Source: Enterobacter sp. Cy-643 (GTDB lineage Bacteria; Pseudomonadota; Gammaproteobacteria; Enterobacterales; Enterobacteriaceae). From it: a stretch of DNA of 64,000 nt. The translations under genes were made by a program, and so were the position numbers. The stretch covers positions 1,116,001-1,180,000 of the forward strand of contig NZ_VWWV01000001.1 in the NCBI RefSeq assembly GCF_011752815.1. Reading direction: 5' to 3'. Below the pieces are notes generated by a model. It worked only from the letters and a program-made list of their open reading frames with translations. It was not told the origin of the DNA and did not search any database. Positions 40,163 to 48,685 of this stretch are shown here, one piece after another. Positions within the stretch are counted from its first letter, which is position 1. Each line of letters begins with the position of its first letter.

Positions 40163-41128
40163 ATGAGAACAGTGAAAGTTTACCAGGAAGCCTGGCCGCT
40201 CCATACGCCATTTGTGATATCGCGTGGAACCCGCAGCGAGGCGGTTGTGGTGGTGGTGGACATCGAACAGGACGGCATAAAAGGCGTTGGCGAATGCACG
40301 CCTTATCCACGCTATGGCGAAAGCGATGCTTCAGTACTGGCGCAAATCACCACGGTACTTTCACAGCTTGAGCGCGGTATGACGCGCGCTGAATTACAGC
40401 AGGTTCTTCCGCCCGGGGCGGCGCGAAACGCCATTGACAGCGCGCTTTGGGACCTGGAAGCCCGCCTGAAACACACCACGATATCGGCCCTGAACGCCGT
40501 CGAATTGCCGGAAATGGTGACCACGGCGCAAACCGTTACGATTGCCGCCCCGGAACAAATGGCTGCCTCAGCGGCTTTGCTTTGGCAGAAGGGTGCCCGA
40601 TTGCTCAAGGTGAAACTGGACGATCGCCTCATCACCGAACGAATGGTCGCCATCAGGGCGGCGGTGCCGGAAGCCATTTTGATTGTGGATGCCAACGAGT
40701 CCTGGCGGAGCGATGGCCTGGCCGCCCGCTGCCAGCTGCTGGCCGATCTCAACGTGGCGATGCTGGAACAGCCGCTCCCGGCGGGGGATGATGATGCGCT
40801 GGCGAATTTTATTCACCCGCTGCCTATTTGCGCCGACGAAAGCTGCCACACCCGCAGCAGCCTGCCCGCGCTTGTCGGGCGCTATGACATGGTGAACGTT
40901 AAGCTCGATAAAACCGGGGGCTTAACAGAGGCATTATTGCTGGCTCAGGCCGCGCGGGAACAGGGTTTTGATGTCATGCTAGGCTGTATGCTCTGCACAT
41001 CCCGCGCCATTGCCGCCGCTTTACCGCTGGCAGCTAAGGTACGCTTTGCCGACCTCGATGGCCCCACCTGGCTTGCCGTCGACGTGGAGCCCTCGCTGCA
41101 TTTTGAAACGGGAAAACTTTATCCCTAA
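40163..41128 (+). CDS. ycjG: L-Ala-D/L-Glu epimerase (YcjG)
   Basis: A 321-residue enolase-superfamily enzyme that converts L-Ala-D-Glu, released from murein peptides, to L-Ala-L-Glu so that it can be degraded. The catalytic lysine pair is visible in LLKVKLDDR and NVKLDKTGG. Metal-binding acidic residues are in LIVDANESW, MLEQPLP and CADESC. It acts after MpaA, whose gene is the next one (convergent), so peptide import (mppA), cleavage (mpaA) and epimerisation sit together. Confidence 0.93.
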   Translation: MRTVKVYQEAWPLHTPFVISRGTRSEAVVVVVDIEQDGIKGVGECTPYPRYGESDASVLAQITTVLSQLERGMTRAELQQVLPPGAARNAIDSALWDLEARLKHTTISALNAVELPEMVTTAQTVTIAAPEQMAASAALLWQKGARLLKVKLDDRLITERMVAIRAAVPEAILIVDANESWRSDGLAARCQLLADLNVAMLEQPLPAGDDDALANFIHPLPICADESCHTRSSLPALVGRYDMVNVKLDKTGGLTEALLLAQAAREQGFDVMLGCMLCTSRAIAAALPLAAKVRFADLDGPTWLAVDVEPSLHFETGKLYP

Positions 41129-41133
41129 TGCTT

Positions 41134-41841
41134 TTACCTGTGCCAGTGTAAAAGGTCAGTCATCGCCCGCAGGTAGCGCTCGCTGGCCTCATCGGCTGAA
41201 ATCGGCGGGAATTCAGCCGTAATGCACGGCAGGCCTAAATCGGCACACCAGCTGCCGAACGAACCCGGCGTTTCGTAGCCAACGCTGGTCACCAGCGGGA
41301 GCGCAAAGGCTTCCGCCAGCCAGTGTCCCAGCGCGGAGCTGTGCGGATCTTCAATGCAGCCCAGCGGATCGTGAAAAGAGACTACCCAGGCGGGCTGCAG
41401 CTGATGAATAAGCTGGCATAACGCGGTGGTTTCCGGTTCGGAACCCGGCGTTTGCCCGGTAGAAAGCACCACGTCACGCTTATCCGCGCTGCTGTTCCAG
41501 CGGTAAACGGTATCGCCCGCTTTCCAGTTGGCGGCAGGGAAATTGCGGTTCAGGTCGACGCCGTGCGCGTTGGCGCGCAGGCCCAGCTGGCAGCCGTCCG
41601 GGTTCACCGCCAGCACCACATGGTGGCGCCTGAACTGTGGCTCAAGTGTTCTTAAGGCGCAGGAAAGCGCCACCATCGCGGCGTTTTCATCGCCATGAGT
41701 ACCGGCAATGATAAGCCCGCTGCGTTCTTCCGTTTGCGTGGCGGGGAAATAAAGTAGCGGCGCACCTAATACCGATTTGCCGTAGCGTTCACAGCCCGGC
41801 GGCAGATGGCCGCGCTGGGGGCGAGGGCGGGTCGTGGGCAT
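41134..41841 (-). CDS. mpaA: MpaA, murein peptide amidase A
   Basis: A 235-residue cytoplasmic M14-type zinc peptidase that removes meso-diaminopimelate from L-Ala-gamma-D-Glu-mDAP tripeptide. Zinc ligands are in GTHGDENAAM and SFHDPLGCIEDP; the substrate-binding NPDGCQLGLRANAHGVDLNR and GSEPET are intact. The start at 41841 follows a GAGAGGAA box; an upstream in-frame ATG at 41889 is not supported. Its stop is 5 bases from that of convergent ycjG. A little shorter than E. coli MpaA. Confidence 0.93.
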   Translation of the reverse strand: MPTTRPRPQRGHLPPGCERYGKSVLGAPLLYFPATQTEERSGLIIAGTHGDENAAMVALSCALRTLEPQFRRHHVVLAVNPDGCQLGLRANAHGVDLNRNFPAANWKAGDTVYRWNSSADKRDVVLSTGQTPGSEPETTALCQLIHQLQPAWVVSFHDPLGCIEDPHSSALGHWLAEAFALPLVTSVGYETPGSFGSWCADLGLPCITAEFPPISADEASERYLRAMTDLLHWHR

Positions 41842-42009
41842 GATATTCCTCTCACTGAATAAAGCGGCTATTAACGTCATTAATAGCAATGTTTTAAGGA
41901 AAACTCACCTTAATCCGCAGATGTGAGCTTTTTCCTGGAATCAAAAGAATAAATTACGCTACAGTAACTTACACACATCTCCTGAATGCAAAAACACGGA
42001 AGGAAAGCG

Positions 42010-43629
42010 ATGAAAAAAAGCCTCAGTTTTAGCTGTTGTGCGATGGCCGTGGCCGCCATGCTGCAAAGCGCCTGGGCGGCGGATGTTCCTGCGGGAACGA
42101 AGCTGGCGAGCAGTCAGGAGTTAGTCAGACATATTAAAGATGAACCCGCGAGCCTGGATCCTATCAAAGCCGTTGGCCTGCCGGAAATTCAGGTTATTCG
42201 CGATTTATTTGAAGGCCTGGTGAACCAAAATGAAAAGGGTGAACTGGTGCCGGGTGTTGCCACCAAATGGCAAAGCAACGACAACCGCATCTGGACGTTT
42301 ACACTTCGTGATAACGCCCGCTGGTCGGATGGAACGCCTGTCACCGCGCAGGATTTTGTTTACAGCTGGCAGCGCCTGGTTGATCCAAAAAATACCTCAC
42401 CGTTTGCCTGGTTTGCTGCGCTGGCGGGTATCACCAACGCCCAGGCCATTATCGACGGGAAAATGCCGGCTGATAAGCTCGGCGTTACCGCCGTAGATGC
42501 TAAAACGCTGCGCGTGCAGCTTGATAAACCTGTACCGTTCTTCCCAAGCCTGGCGGCAAACTTTGCCTTCTATCCTACGCCTAAAGCGGTCGTTGAAAAG
42601 TCAGGTAATGAATGGACGAAACCCGGCAATCTCGTGGGCAACGGCGCATTTACGCTGCAGGACCGCGTGGTGAACGAGAAGCTGGTTGTGGTGCCGAATA
42701 AAAATTACTGGGACAACGGAAAAACGGTGCTGACCAAAGTGACCTTTATTCCGATCAACCAGGAATCGGCGGCCACCAAGCGTTACCTGGCCGGGGATAT
42801 CGACATTACCGAATCTTTCCCGAAAAACCTCTACCAGAAACTGCTGAAAGACATTCCGGGGCAGGTTTACACGCCGCCGCAGCTTGGCACTTATTATTAT
42901 GCGTTTAACACGCAAAAAGGGCCGACGGCAGATGCCCGCGTTCGCCTCGCCTTGAGTATGACTATCGACCGCCGCCTGATGGCAGATAAAGTATTGGGCA
43001 CGGGAGAGAAACCAGCCTGGCGCTTTACCCCTGACGTTACCGCGGGCTTTAAGCCGGATCGCTCTCCTTTCGAAGATATGAGTCAGCAGGAGCTGAACGC
43101 CCAGGCGAAAATGCTGCTGCGTGCCGCCGGCTATGGCGATGCCAAACCGCTTAAATTAACGCTGCTGTACAACACCTCCGAAAACCACCAGAAGATAGCG
43201 ATTGCCGTTGCCTCCATGTGGAAGAAAAATCTGGGCGTTGACGTGAAGCTGCAAAACCAGGAGTGGAAAACCTACATCGACAGCCGCAACACCGGCAATT
43301 TCGACGTCATTCGTGCGTCATGGGTAGGGGATTACAATGAACCGTCTACTTTCCTGTCGCTGCTAACGTCTACCCACAGCGGGAATATTTCACGCTTCAG
43401 TTCCCCTGAATACGACAAACTGCTGTCCCAGGCCGCGCAGGAAACCACTGACAAGGCGCGGAATGCGGATTACAACGCCGCCGAAAAAATCATTCAGGAA
43501 AAAGCGCCCATCGCGCCAATCTACCAGTACACCAATGGCCGCCTGATCAAACCGTGGCTGAAGGGCTATCCGATCAACAATCCGGAAGACGTGGCCTACA
43601 GCCGCACGATGTATATTATCAAACACTAA
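42010..43629 (+). CDS. mppA: MppA, periplasmic murein tripeptide-binding protein
   Basis: A 539-residue binding protein of the OppA family. The signal peptide MKKSLSFSCCAMAVAAMLQS ends at AWAADVP. The body contains HIKDEPASLDPIKAVGLPEI and ITESFPKNLYQKLLKDIPGQ, nearly as in E. coli MppA. It delivers the tripeptide L-Ala-D-Glu-mDAP to the Opp permease for recycling. The ATG at 42010 follows GGAAGGAAAGCG. Its mpaA and ycjG neighbours continue the pathway; E. coli ycjY and ycjZ are missing from the gap. Confidence 0.96.
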   Translation: MKKSLSFSCCAMAVAAMLQSAWAADVPAGTKLASSQELVRHIKDEPASLDPIKAVGLPEIQVIRDLFEGLVNQNEKGELVPGVATKWQSNDNRIWTFTLRDNARWSDGTPVTAQDFVYSWQRLVDPKNTSPFAWFAALAGITNAQAIIDGKMPADKLGVTAVDAKTLRVQLDKPVPFFPSLAANFAFYPTPKAVVEKSGNEWTKPGNLVGNGAFTLQDRVVNEKLVVVPNKNYWDNGKTVLTKVTFIPINQESAATKRYLAGDIDITESFPKNLYQKLLKDIPGQVYTPPQLGTYYYAFNTQKGPTADARVRLALSMTIDRRLMADKVLGTGEKPAWRFTPDVTAGFKPDRSPFEDMSQQELNAQAKMLLRAAGYGDAKPLKLTLLYNTSENHQKIAIAVASMWKKNLGVDVKLQNQEWKTYIDSRNTGNFDVIRASWVGDYNEPSTFLSLLTSTHSGNISRFSSPEYDKLLSQAAQETTDKARNADYNAAEKIIQEKAPIAPIYQYTNGRLIKPWLKGYPINNPEDVAYSRTMYIIKH

Positions 43630-43701
43630 GCATGGCTAAAATTTAGCCACAAAAAGTGTTATTATAGTCACCTCAGGCATAGCGATTGCGGAGGTGACGA
43701 A

Positions 43702-43968
43702 ATGGCATCAGGTTGGGCCAATGACGGTGCTGTCCAGGAGCAAATCGACAGTACCGTGGACGACGCCGTGGCCAGAGCGCGCAGCGAACTCCCGAAGGGC
43801 GAAAGCCTGGAGTACTGCGAGGAATGCGGCCAGCGCATTCCGGAAGCACGGCGTAAAGCGATTCAGGGCGTGCGGTTATGTATCAGCTGCCAGCAGGCGG
43901 AAGATACGCACCGGGCCACGTTCTCAGGCTATAACCGCCGCGGATCGAAAGACAGCCAGTTACGCTAG
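43702..43968 (+). CDS. ybiI: YbiI, DksA/TraR-type zinc-finger protein
   Basis: An 88-residue protein, the same length as E. coli YbiI and starting MASGWANDGAVQEQIDSTV. A four-cysteine zinc finger (CEECGQRI then CISCQQAE) marks the DksA/TraR family, but the long coiled-coil of DksA is absent; it is TraR-sized. Such proteins may bind the RNA polymerase secondary channel; this one has no confirmed role. In K-12 ybiI is far from this region, so here it sits in a new place between mppA and zntB. A GGAGG box precedes the ATG. Confidence 0.9.
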   Translation: MASGWANDGAVQEQIDSTVDDAVARARSELPKGESLEYCEECGQRIPEARRKAIQGVRLCISCQQAEDTHRATFSGYNRRGSKDSQLR

Positions 43969-43972
43969 TAAG

Positions 43973-43997
43973 AACCGGGCCATCGCCCGGTTTTTTT
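43973..43997 (+). terminator. ybiI terminator
   Basis: An 8-bp stem AACCGGGC / GCCCGGTT with loop CATC and seven T. Confidence 0.88.
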
Positions 43998-44127
43998 ATG
44001 TTTCCGGTTAAGCTTTATTTACTCTTTTCTCTGCAAATTCAGCGCGTTTGATAACCTCTGGTGGTTGCCTTCGTATCAGAGATGGCTAGACTGACAGAAA
44101 GAACTGACTCAGCTTGAGGATTGCGCA

Positions 44128-45111
44128 GTGGATGTAATTAAAGGCAGCGAGCTGCACGTGCCGGATGCGGTGTTTGCCTGGCAGCTGGACGGCAAGGGCG
44201 GCGTGAGGCCTCTCGACAGCAATGAAATTATCGACAGCGAGCATCCCTGCTGGCTGCACCTGAATTATACCAACGCCGACAGCGCCGACTGGCTGGCCAA
44301 CACGCCGCTGCTGCCAAACTATGTCAGGGAGGCGTTGGCCGGTGAAAGCATGCGTCCCCGTGTTTCTCGCGTGGGTGACGGCACGCTTATCACCCTGCGC
44401 TGTATCAACGGCAACACCGATGAGCGTCCGGACCAGCTGGTGGCCGTGCGGCTTTACATTGACGAACGGCTGATTGTCTCAACCCGCAGGCGGCAGGTTC
44501 TTGCGCTGGACGATGTGGTGAACGACCTGAATGAAGGCACCGGCCCGACCGACTGCGGCAGCTGGCTGGTGGATGCCTGCGATGCGCTCACCGACCACGC
44601 CAGCGAATTTATCGAGCAAATGCACGATAAAATCATCGACCTCGAAGACAACCTGCTCGACCAGCAGGTGCCGCCTCGTGGGGCTTTGGCGCTGTTGCGT
44701 AAACAGCTGATTGTCATGCGTCGCTATATGTCTCCACAGCGTGACGTCTATGCGCGCCTGGCCAGCGAGCGGCTCAGCTGGATGAACGACGACCAGCGCC
44801 GCCGCATGCAGGACATTGCCGACAGGTTGGGCAGGGGGCTGGACGAAATCGACGCCTGCATCGCCCGCACCGGCGTGATGACTGATGAAATCTCCCAGGT
44901 CATGCAGGAATCCTTAAACCGCAGGACCTACACCATGTCGCTGATGGCGATGGTATTTTTACCCAGCACGTTCTTAACCGGGCTGTTCGGTGTGAACCTC
45001 GGCGGTATTCCCGGCGGCGGCTGGGCCTTCGGCTTCGCGCTGTTCTGCATAATGTTGGTGGTTATGATTGGTGGTGTTGCCTGGTGGTTACATCGCAGTA
45101 AATGGCTGTAA
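44128..45111 (+). CDS. zntB: ZntB, zinc transporter of the CorA family
   Basis: A 327-residue pentameric CorA-type transporter, the same length as E. coli ZntB. A large cytoplasmic N-terminal domain precedes two C-terminal helices, with the pore signature [14 protein letters not shown] between them (GVN replaces the GMN of CorA magnesium channels, as in ZntB). It mediates zinc transport coupled to protons. The start codon is GTG at 44128; the overlapping ATG runs into a stop. fnrS follows, as in E. coli. Confidence 0.95.
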   Translation: MDVIKGSELHVPDAVFAWQLDGKGGVRPLDSNEIIDSEHPCWLHLNYTNADSADWLANTPLLPNYVREALAGESMRPRVSRVGDGTLITLRCINGNTDERPDQLVAVRLYIDERLIVSTRRRQVLALDDVVNDLNEGTGPTDCGSWLVDACDALTDHASEFIEQMHDKIIDLEDNLLDQQVPPRGALALLRKQLIVMRRYMSPQRDVYARLASERLSWMNDDQRRRMQDIADRLGRGLDEIDACIARTGVMTDEISQVMQESLNRRTYTMSLMAMVFLPSTFLTGLFGVNLGGIPGGGWAFGFALFCIMLVVMIGGVAWWLHRSKWL

Positions 45112-45157
45112 AATTGCGGGATTTCGCACGGCTTTGTAGGCGAAAACGGCGCTGTTA

Positions 45158-45171
45158 TTGAGCCAAATCAA
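45158..45171 (+). promoter_or_regulatory. FNR box upstream of fnrS
   Basis: TTGAG-CCAA-ATCAA matches the FNR consensus at nine of ten positions. Its centre is about 42 bases before the start of FnrS, the class II activator position. Confidence 0.8.
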
Positions 45172-45206
45172 GAAACCGAAAGCCACGCCGGGGCAAACTC
45201 TCTCTT

Positions 45207-45329
45207 GCAGGTGAATGCAACGTCAAGCGATGGGCGTTGCGCTCCATATTGTCTTACTTCCTTTTTTTAGAATTACTGCATAGCACAATTGATTCATACA
45301 ATGCCGGCTTTCAAAGTCGGCTTTTTTTT
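45207..45329 (+). ncRNA. fnrS: FnrS, FNR-induced small regulatory RNA
   Basis: The sequence from GCAGGTGAATGCAACGTCAA through the single-stranded TCTTACTTCC region to a GCCGGC..GTCGGC terminator and eight T closely matches the roughly 120-nt E. coli FnrS. It also has the same location downstream of zntB. FnrS is made under anaerobiosis and, with Hfq, represses mRNAs for oxidative metabolism and stress enzymes (sodB, maeA, gpmA and others). The 5' half and core are almost unchanged; the terminator stem differs by a few bases. In K-12 dbpA follows, but here dbpA is 11 kb away. Confidence 0.93.
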
Positions 45330-45343
45330 GCCTGCGATTTGTA

Positions 45344-45353
45344 GACTATGCTT
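45344..45353 (+). promoter_or_regulatory. Candidate sigma-S-type -10 element before the proline-rich micro-ORF
   Basis: GACTATGCTT resembles the sigma-S extended -10 consensus (CTAYRCTTAA-like) and lies 33 bases upstream of the start at 45386. The identical ten bases occur at 48634 and 63630. Confidence 0.4.
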
Positions 45354-45385
45354 TAAAGGGCGATTCACCCACGCAGGAGATGACG

Positions 45386-45538
45386 ATGCTGTATCGCAAC
45401 AGCCTGATGATGAGCGACCCGGCTTTTCCCACCGAACCCGTGCCGGTACCCGACCCACTTCCCAGACCGCAGCCCATACCCGATCCGCCGACAGACCCGG
45501 ATCCAAGGCCGATAATCGACCCGCCGACACACCATTGA
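45386..45538 (+). CDS. Proline-rich small protein, YnaL-like
   Basis: A 50-residue protein with a run of PVPVPDPLPRPQPIPDPP and more Pro-Asp pairs, ending IIDPPTHH. An AGGAGA box lies 6 bases before the ATG, and a plausible -10 (GACTATGCTT) 33 bases upstream, so expression is likely. E. coli has a small proline-rich gene in the same neighbourhood (I recall it as ynaL, with PVPVPDPIPRPQP), which supports a conserved gene. There is no signal peptide. Function unknown; the extended poly-proline structure suggests a linker or binding peptide. Confidence 0.65.
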   Translation: MLYRNSLMMSDPAFPTEPVPVPDPLPRPQPIPDPPTDPDPRPIIDPPTHH

Positions 45539-45544
45539 AGTTTT

Positions 45545-45564
45545 CCCTCTCCGGGCGGAGAGGG
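45545..45564. terminator. Bidirectional hairpin between the micro-ORF and ttcA
   Basis: A perfect 8-bp stem CCCTCTCC / GGAGAGGG with a 4-base loop between two convergent genes. The arms share sequence with the larger repeats at 34.7 and 57.7 kb. T tracts are weak. Confidence 0.55.
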
Positions 45565-45572
45565 ACTGGGGA

Positions 45573-46508
45573 TTATTTAATTTCCAGAATATCCAGACGC
45601 TGCTGCGGGGCGTCAGCGTTGTCTTCTTCCGGCTGCCAGCCGACCGGCTGCATAGGGATCTCTTCGCGATCGAACGCCAGGTCGCCGCCGTTCACCACGT
45701 CTGAACCGTGAGTAATACCTGCGAAATCAAACAATTCAGTATCACAGAGATGCGATGGCACCACGTTCTGCATGGCGCTGAACATCGTCTCAATGCGGCC
45801 CGGGTAGCGTTTGTCCCAGTCGCGCAGCATGTCGGCAATCACCTGGCGCTGCAGGTTTGGCTGCGAGCCGCACAGGTTGCATGGAATAATTGGGTATTCG
45901 CGGGCGATAGCAAAACGCTCAATGTCTTTCTCGCGACAGTAGGCCAGCGGGCGAATAACGATATGTTTGCCATCGTCGCTCATCAGCTTCGGTGGCATGC
46001 CCTTCATCTTGCCGCCGTAGAACATGTTCAGGAACAGCGTCTGCAGAATATCGTCGCGGTGGTGGCCCAGCGCGATTTTGGTACAGCCCAGCTCGGTGGC
46101 GGTGCGGTAAAGAATGCCGCGGCGCAGACGCGAACACAAAGAGCAGGTGGTTTTGCCTTCCGGGATCTTCTCTTTCACGATGCCGTAGGTGTTCTCTTCC
46201 ACAATCTTGTATTCAACGCCGATACTTTCCAGGTAGGCAGGCAGCACATGCTCAGGGAACCCCGGCTGTTTCTGATCGAGGTTTACCGCCACGAGGCTAA
46301 AGCTGATGGGCGCGCTTTGCTGCAGGTTACGCAGGATTTCCAGCATGGTGTAGCTGTCTTTGCCGCCGGACAGGCAAACCATAATGCGGTCGCCGTCTTC
46401 AATCATGTTGTAATCGGCAATCGCTTCACCCACGTTACGGCGCAGGCGTTTTTGTAACTTGTTCAGGTTGTACTGTTCTTTCTTTGTAGCTTCTTGATTC
46501 GATTGCAT
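45573..46508 (-). CDS. ttcA: TtcA, tRNA 2-thiocytidine synthase
   Basis: A 311-residue iron-sulfur enzyme that thiolates cytidine 32 of certain tRNAs. It carries the ATP pyrophosphatase PP-loop [11 protein letters not shown] and cluster cysteines in [10 protein letters not shown] and [10 protein letters not shown]. coli ttcA is the integration site of the Rac prophage; here an integrase remnant lies 48 bases upstream of its start codon. The start [20 protein letters not shown] differs from K-12 only in the first residues, as might follow from an att-site exchange. Confidence 0.95.
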   Translation of the reverse strand: MQSNQEATKKEQYNLNKLQKRLRRNVGEAIADYNMIEDGDRIMVCLSGGKDSYTMLEILRNLQQSAPISFSLVAVNLDQKQPGFPEHVLPAYLESIGVEYKIVEENTYGIVKEKIPEGKTTCSLCSRLRRGILYRTATELGCTKIALGHHRDDILQTLFLNMFYGGKMKGMPPKLMSDDGKHIVIRPLAYCREKDIERFAIAREYPIIPCNLCGSQPNLQRQVIADMLRDWDKRYPGRIETMFSAMQNVVPSHLCDTELFDFAGITHGSDVVNGGDLAFDREEIPMQPVGWQPEEDNADAPQQRLDILEIK

Positions 46509-46556
46509 TATTTACTGTCTCTGAAACCAAAAGGGGCACATAAGGGGCAAACTTTT

Positions 46557-46793
46557 TCAAAGCGCCAGCTTACTGTTGAGCATATTCACCTGGTCGCCGC
46601 TCAGCTCTTCAATCCATGCAGCATAGACTTCATAAACCATCTGCGCGTTTTCATGCCCCATCTGACTTGCAATAAAAGAGGGGTTCTCACCGGCCGATAA
46701 TAACCAGCATGCGTAAGTGTGGCGTGTATGGTACGGATTCCGGCGGCGAATTCCAGCACGTTTTACAGCAGCGTCTCGTCGTTCACCCTTGCC
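46557..46793 (-). pseudogene. C-terminal remnant of a phage tyrosine integrase (Rac IntR-like)
   Basis: Read on the minus strand, about 78 codons give RRNPYHTRHTYACWLLSAGE, then SFIASQMGHENAQMVYEVYA and the end VNMLNSKLAL before TGA. The catalytic His-x-x-Arg (HTRH), Gly-His (QMGH) and tyrosine (YEVYAAW) of tyrosine recombinases are all there, but the N-terminal two-thirds is gone: the frame meets TAA at about 46794. It points away from ttcA in the manner of a prophage integrase next to its attachment site. It marks a former prophage or island inserted at ttcA. Confidence 0.85.
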
Positions 46794-47172
46794 TTATGCA
46801 TTGTAATATGGTTTTTGTTCCCTCCCATGCATCCGTGGCGTAGCGGGTAATGTTTTCACTGAGCTAAAGCCGCCGGTGGTTGATGTCAGTAAACTGAGAG
46901 GGCGGGTGGCGAATGTTTAAGCAATTGCCAGGCTGAATATTCATGATGCGGCTCATGGTTGCAATCTGAATAAATGTAGTTCGGTAATGATGAAATTTAA
47001 AAAACCTGTAAATAGCGATTGTATTCACATAGTGTCAATAAAAAACATGCAATCCCTTAAACATTCACCAGTTGTTTACTGTCTCCATTTGGAGAGCAAG
47101 CGGAGATTACGCCTATTGATAACCATGTGCACGGAGGGTATTATTACCGACCGGAAAAAATTGGAATCATCT
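46794..47172. other. Unassigned sequence between integrase remnant and acyltransferase
   Basis: About 380 bases without a gene I can name. A plus-strand frame ends at about 46920 with TELKPPVVDVSKLRGRVANV before its stop; this could be the tail of a lost gene. From 46987 a frame runs in phase into the acyltransferase, but its 62 codons look non-coding. Composition turns AT-rich here. Confidence 0.4.
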
Positions 47173-48261
47173 ATGTCGACACATTCACTTAAATCGCTAC
47201 AGGCTTTGCGCGGGTTAGCGGCTATTATTGTTGTTCTGTTTCATTACAAATGGCAACTTGACCTGGATTTAAACAATAAATTTGTGTCGGCTGTTTTTAA
47301 CTCTGGTGGGCTGGGGGTGACAATTTTCTTTATTCTGAGTGGTTTTATTATGGTCTATTCAGGAAGAAATAAAACATCGGCAGTGAATTTCGTAATAAAT
47401 AGATTTTCACGAATCTACCCCGCGTATCTCTTTTTCATACTCTTGGGCTTTGCTATTGGCGGCGCAATGAGTATATTCCACTACGAAGATAAAACGCTCA
47501 GTTTCATTCGGTCGTTTTTGTTTATGCCCGTAACAACTGAGTATGCTCCTTCTTATATAGACGTTAATTATGTTACCGGCGTTAGATGGACGCTGAATTA
47601 TGAAATGTATTTCTATGCGTTAATGGCGATATCATTCTTATTTAAACGTAAGGTGATGGCGCTTATTGCAATATTTTCAATTGTATTAATTGTGATTCCG
47701 ATTTTATCTGGCTTTACGCCTGGCATAAGAATTGAAGGTTATCCTTATAAATCTGAGTTTCTGACATTCTTAACAAACCCAATAATGTATGAATTTGTTT
47801 TAGGGGTTGTGATTGCGCTGCTATACGCCAGGTTTAACAATCCATCAAAATTGCTTTCCGTTCCCTTATTAGTTATTTCATTGGCTATCGTTTCATTTTA
47901 TTGCTTTTACCATAATTTTAATGATCATGGATTAAAATCATCGGCTTTATTTATGGCCCTGCTTTTCCTTGCTATTGTGTTGAACTGTAATTGGTTAGAC
48001 AGCTATGTTCCGAAGTTTTTATTTTATCTGGGTGAAATTTCATTTTCTGTATACTTACTCCACAACCCTGTAATGCTTATTGTAACAAAATATATAATGA
48101 AGTCGGACAAGGGCGCGGTGGTCGTTCTGATTGCATTGATACTTACATGGCTACTCTCTCATTTATCATACAAAATTTTGGAAGTAAAGGCCTCCAAAGC
48201 TTTGAAACAATATTTGCTTTCTAAGTTTGGTAACTCTGAGAAAAGATTACTGGCAGATTAG
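47173..48261 (+). CDS. Membrane acyltransferase, family 3 (OafA/YrhL-type)
   Basis: A 362-residue integral membrane protein with about ten hydrophobic helices. The family signature Arg13-x10-His24 (LRGLAAIIVVLFHY) and the following GGLGVTIFFILSGFIMVYSG are complete. Such enzymes transfer acetyl or other acyl groups to sugars of O-antigen, capsule, peptidoglycan or exopolysaccharide; the substrate here is unknown. The codon use and composition are clearly more AT-rich than the neighbours, and it lies beside the integrase remnant, so it was probably acquired, perhaps as a phage serotype-conversion gene. I start at 47173; an in-frame reading from 46987 is possible but unlikely. Confidence 0.87.
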   Translation: MSTHSLKSLQALRGLAAIIVVLFHYKWQLDLDLNNKFVSAVFNSGGLGVTIFFILSGFIMVYSGRNKTSAVNFVINRFSRIYPAYLFFILLGFAIGGAMSIFHYEDKTLSFIRSFLFMPVTTEYAPSYIDVNYVTGVRWTLNYEMYFYALMAISFLFKRKVMALIAIFSIVLIVIPILSGFTPGIRIEGYPYKSEFLTFLTNPIMYEFVLGVVIALLYARFNNPSKLLSVPLLVISLAIVSFYCFYHNFNDHGLKSSALFMALLFLAIVLNCNWLDSYVPKFLFYLGEISFSVYLLHNPVMLIVTKYIMKSDKGAVVVLIALILTWLLSHLSYKILEVKASKALKQYLLSKFGNSEKRLLAD

Positions 48262-48267
48262 AAGAGC

Positions 48268-48300
48268 AAAAAAACCGGTGTTTTGCCGGTTTTTTATTTT
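48268..48300. terminator. Terminator after the acyltransferase
   Basis: Stem AAAAACCGG / CCGGTTTTT with T run, 6 bases after the stop; symmetric A/T runs allow action on both strands. Confidence 0.85.
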
Positions 48301-48547
48301 ATGACGTGATTTTTTCGCTTACTGCTTGAGCTATGAGCAGACTGGGGTTGCAGATATATAGACCGAATGAGAGAGATTTAAAAGAATTCTTGCCCGAGCG
48401 ATCGGTATTGCTTTGGAATGGAAATGTATCTTTCATCTGATCCCATCGAGCAGTTCCATTTACCAGTAAATTAATAATCCCCCAAGAGATATTATTATAA
48501 ATAACGCTCTCTTTGATAGTTGATCGAATATTTAGAAAATTATTGAC
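48299..48547 (-). pseudogene. Undescribed coding remnant on the minus strand, no start codon
   Basis: Between TAA at 48548-48550 and TAA at 48299-48301 the minus strand is open for 82 codons and reads like protein: SWGIINLLVNGTARWDQMKD, then FGLYICNPSLLIAQAVSEKI. No ATG, GTG or TTG opens it; the first Met is about halfway along. I take it for the C-terminal end of a gene whose front was lost. It shares the AT-rich composition of the acyltransferase and ends at the same terminator. I do not recognise the family. Confidence 0.45.
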
Positions 48548-48633
48548 TTATAGATGGCGGCCAGACACCGCGTCAGTAAAACGATTCGCTGCCACACTCC
48601 TGGCACCTGCAAAAAAGTAACGCTCCACTCATC

Positions 48634-48643
48634 GACTATGCTT
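48634..48643 (+). promoter_or_regulatory. Candidate -10 element of the alpha/beta hydrolase gene
   Basis: GACTATGCTT, identical to the element at 45344, lies 43 bases before the start at 48686. It fits an extended sigma-S-type -10 sequence. Confidence 0.4.
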
Positions 48644-48685
48644 TATCAGGTTAAACGTAATTCATAGCAACCAGGAGTGAGACTT

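Noticed and set aside
45289-45711. 140-codon plus-strand frame spanning the fnrS terminator, the micro-ORF and the ttcA end
   Set aside because: It crosses a strong terminator and conflicts with three better-supported features; low-complexity sequence.
46494-46700. Plus-strand 68-codon frame over the integrase remnant
   Set aside because: It is the antisense of the integrase tail, whose own frame carries conserved recombinase motifs.
46987-47172. N-terminal extension of the acyltransferase
   Set aside because: The extra 62 residues precede the canonical family start and have no membrane-protein character.
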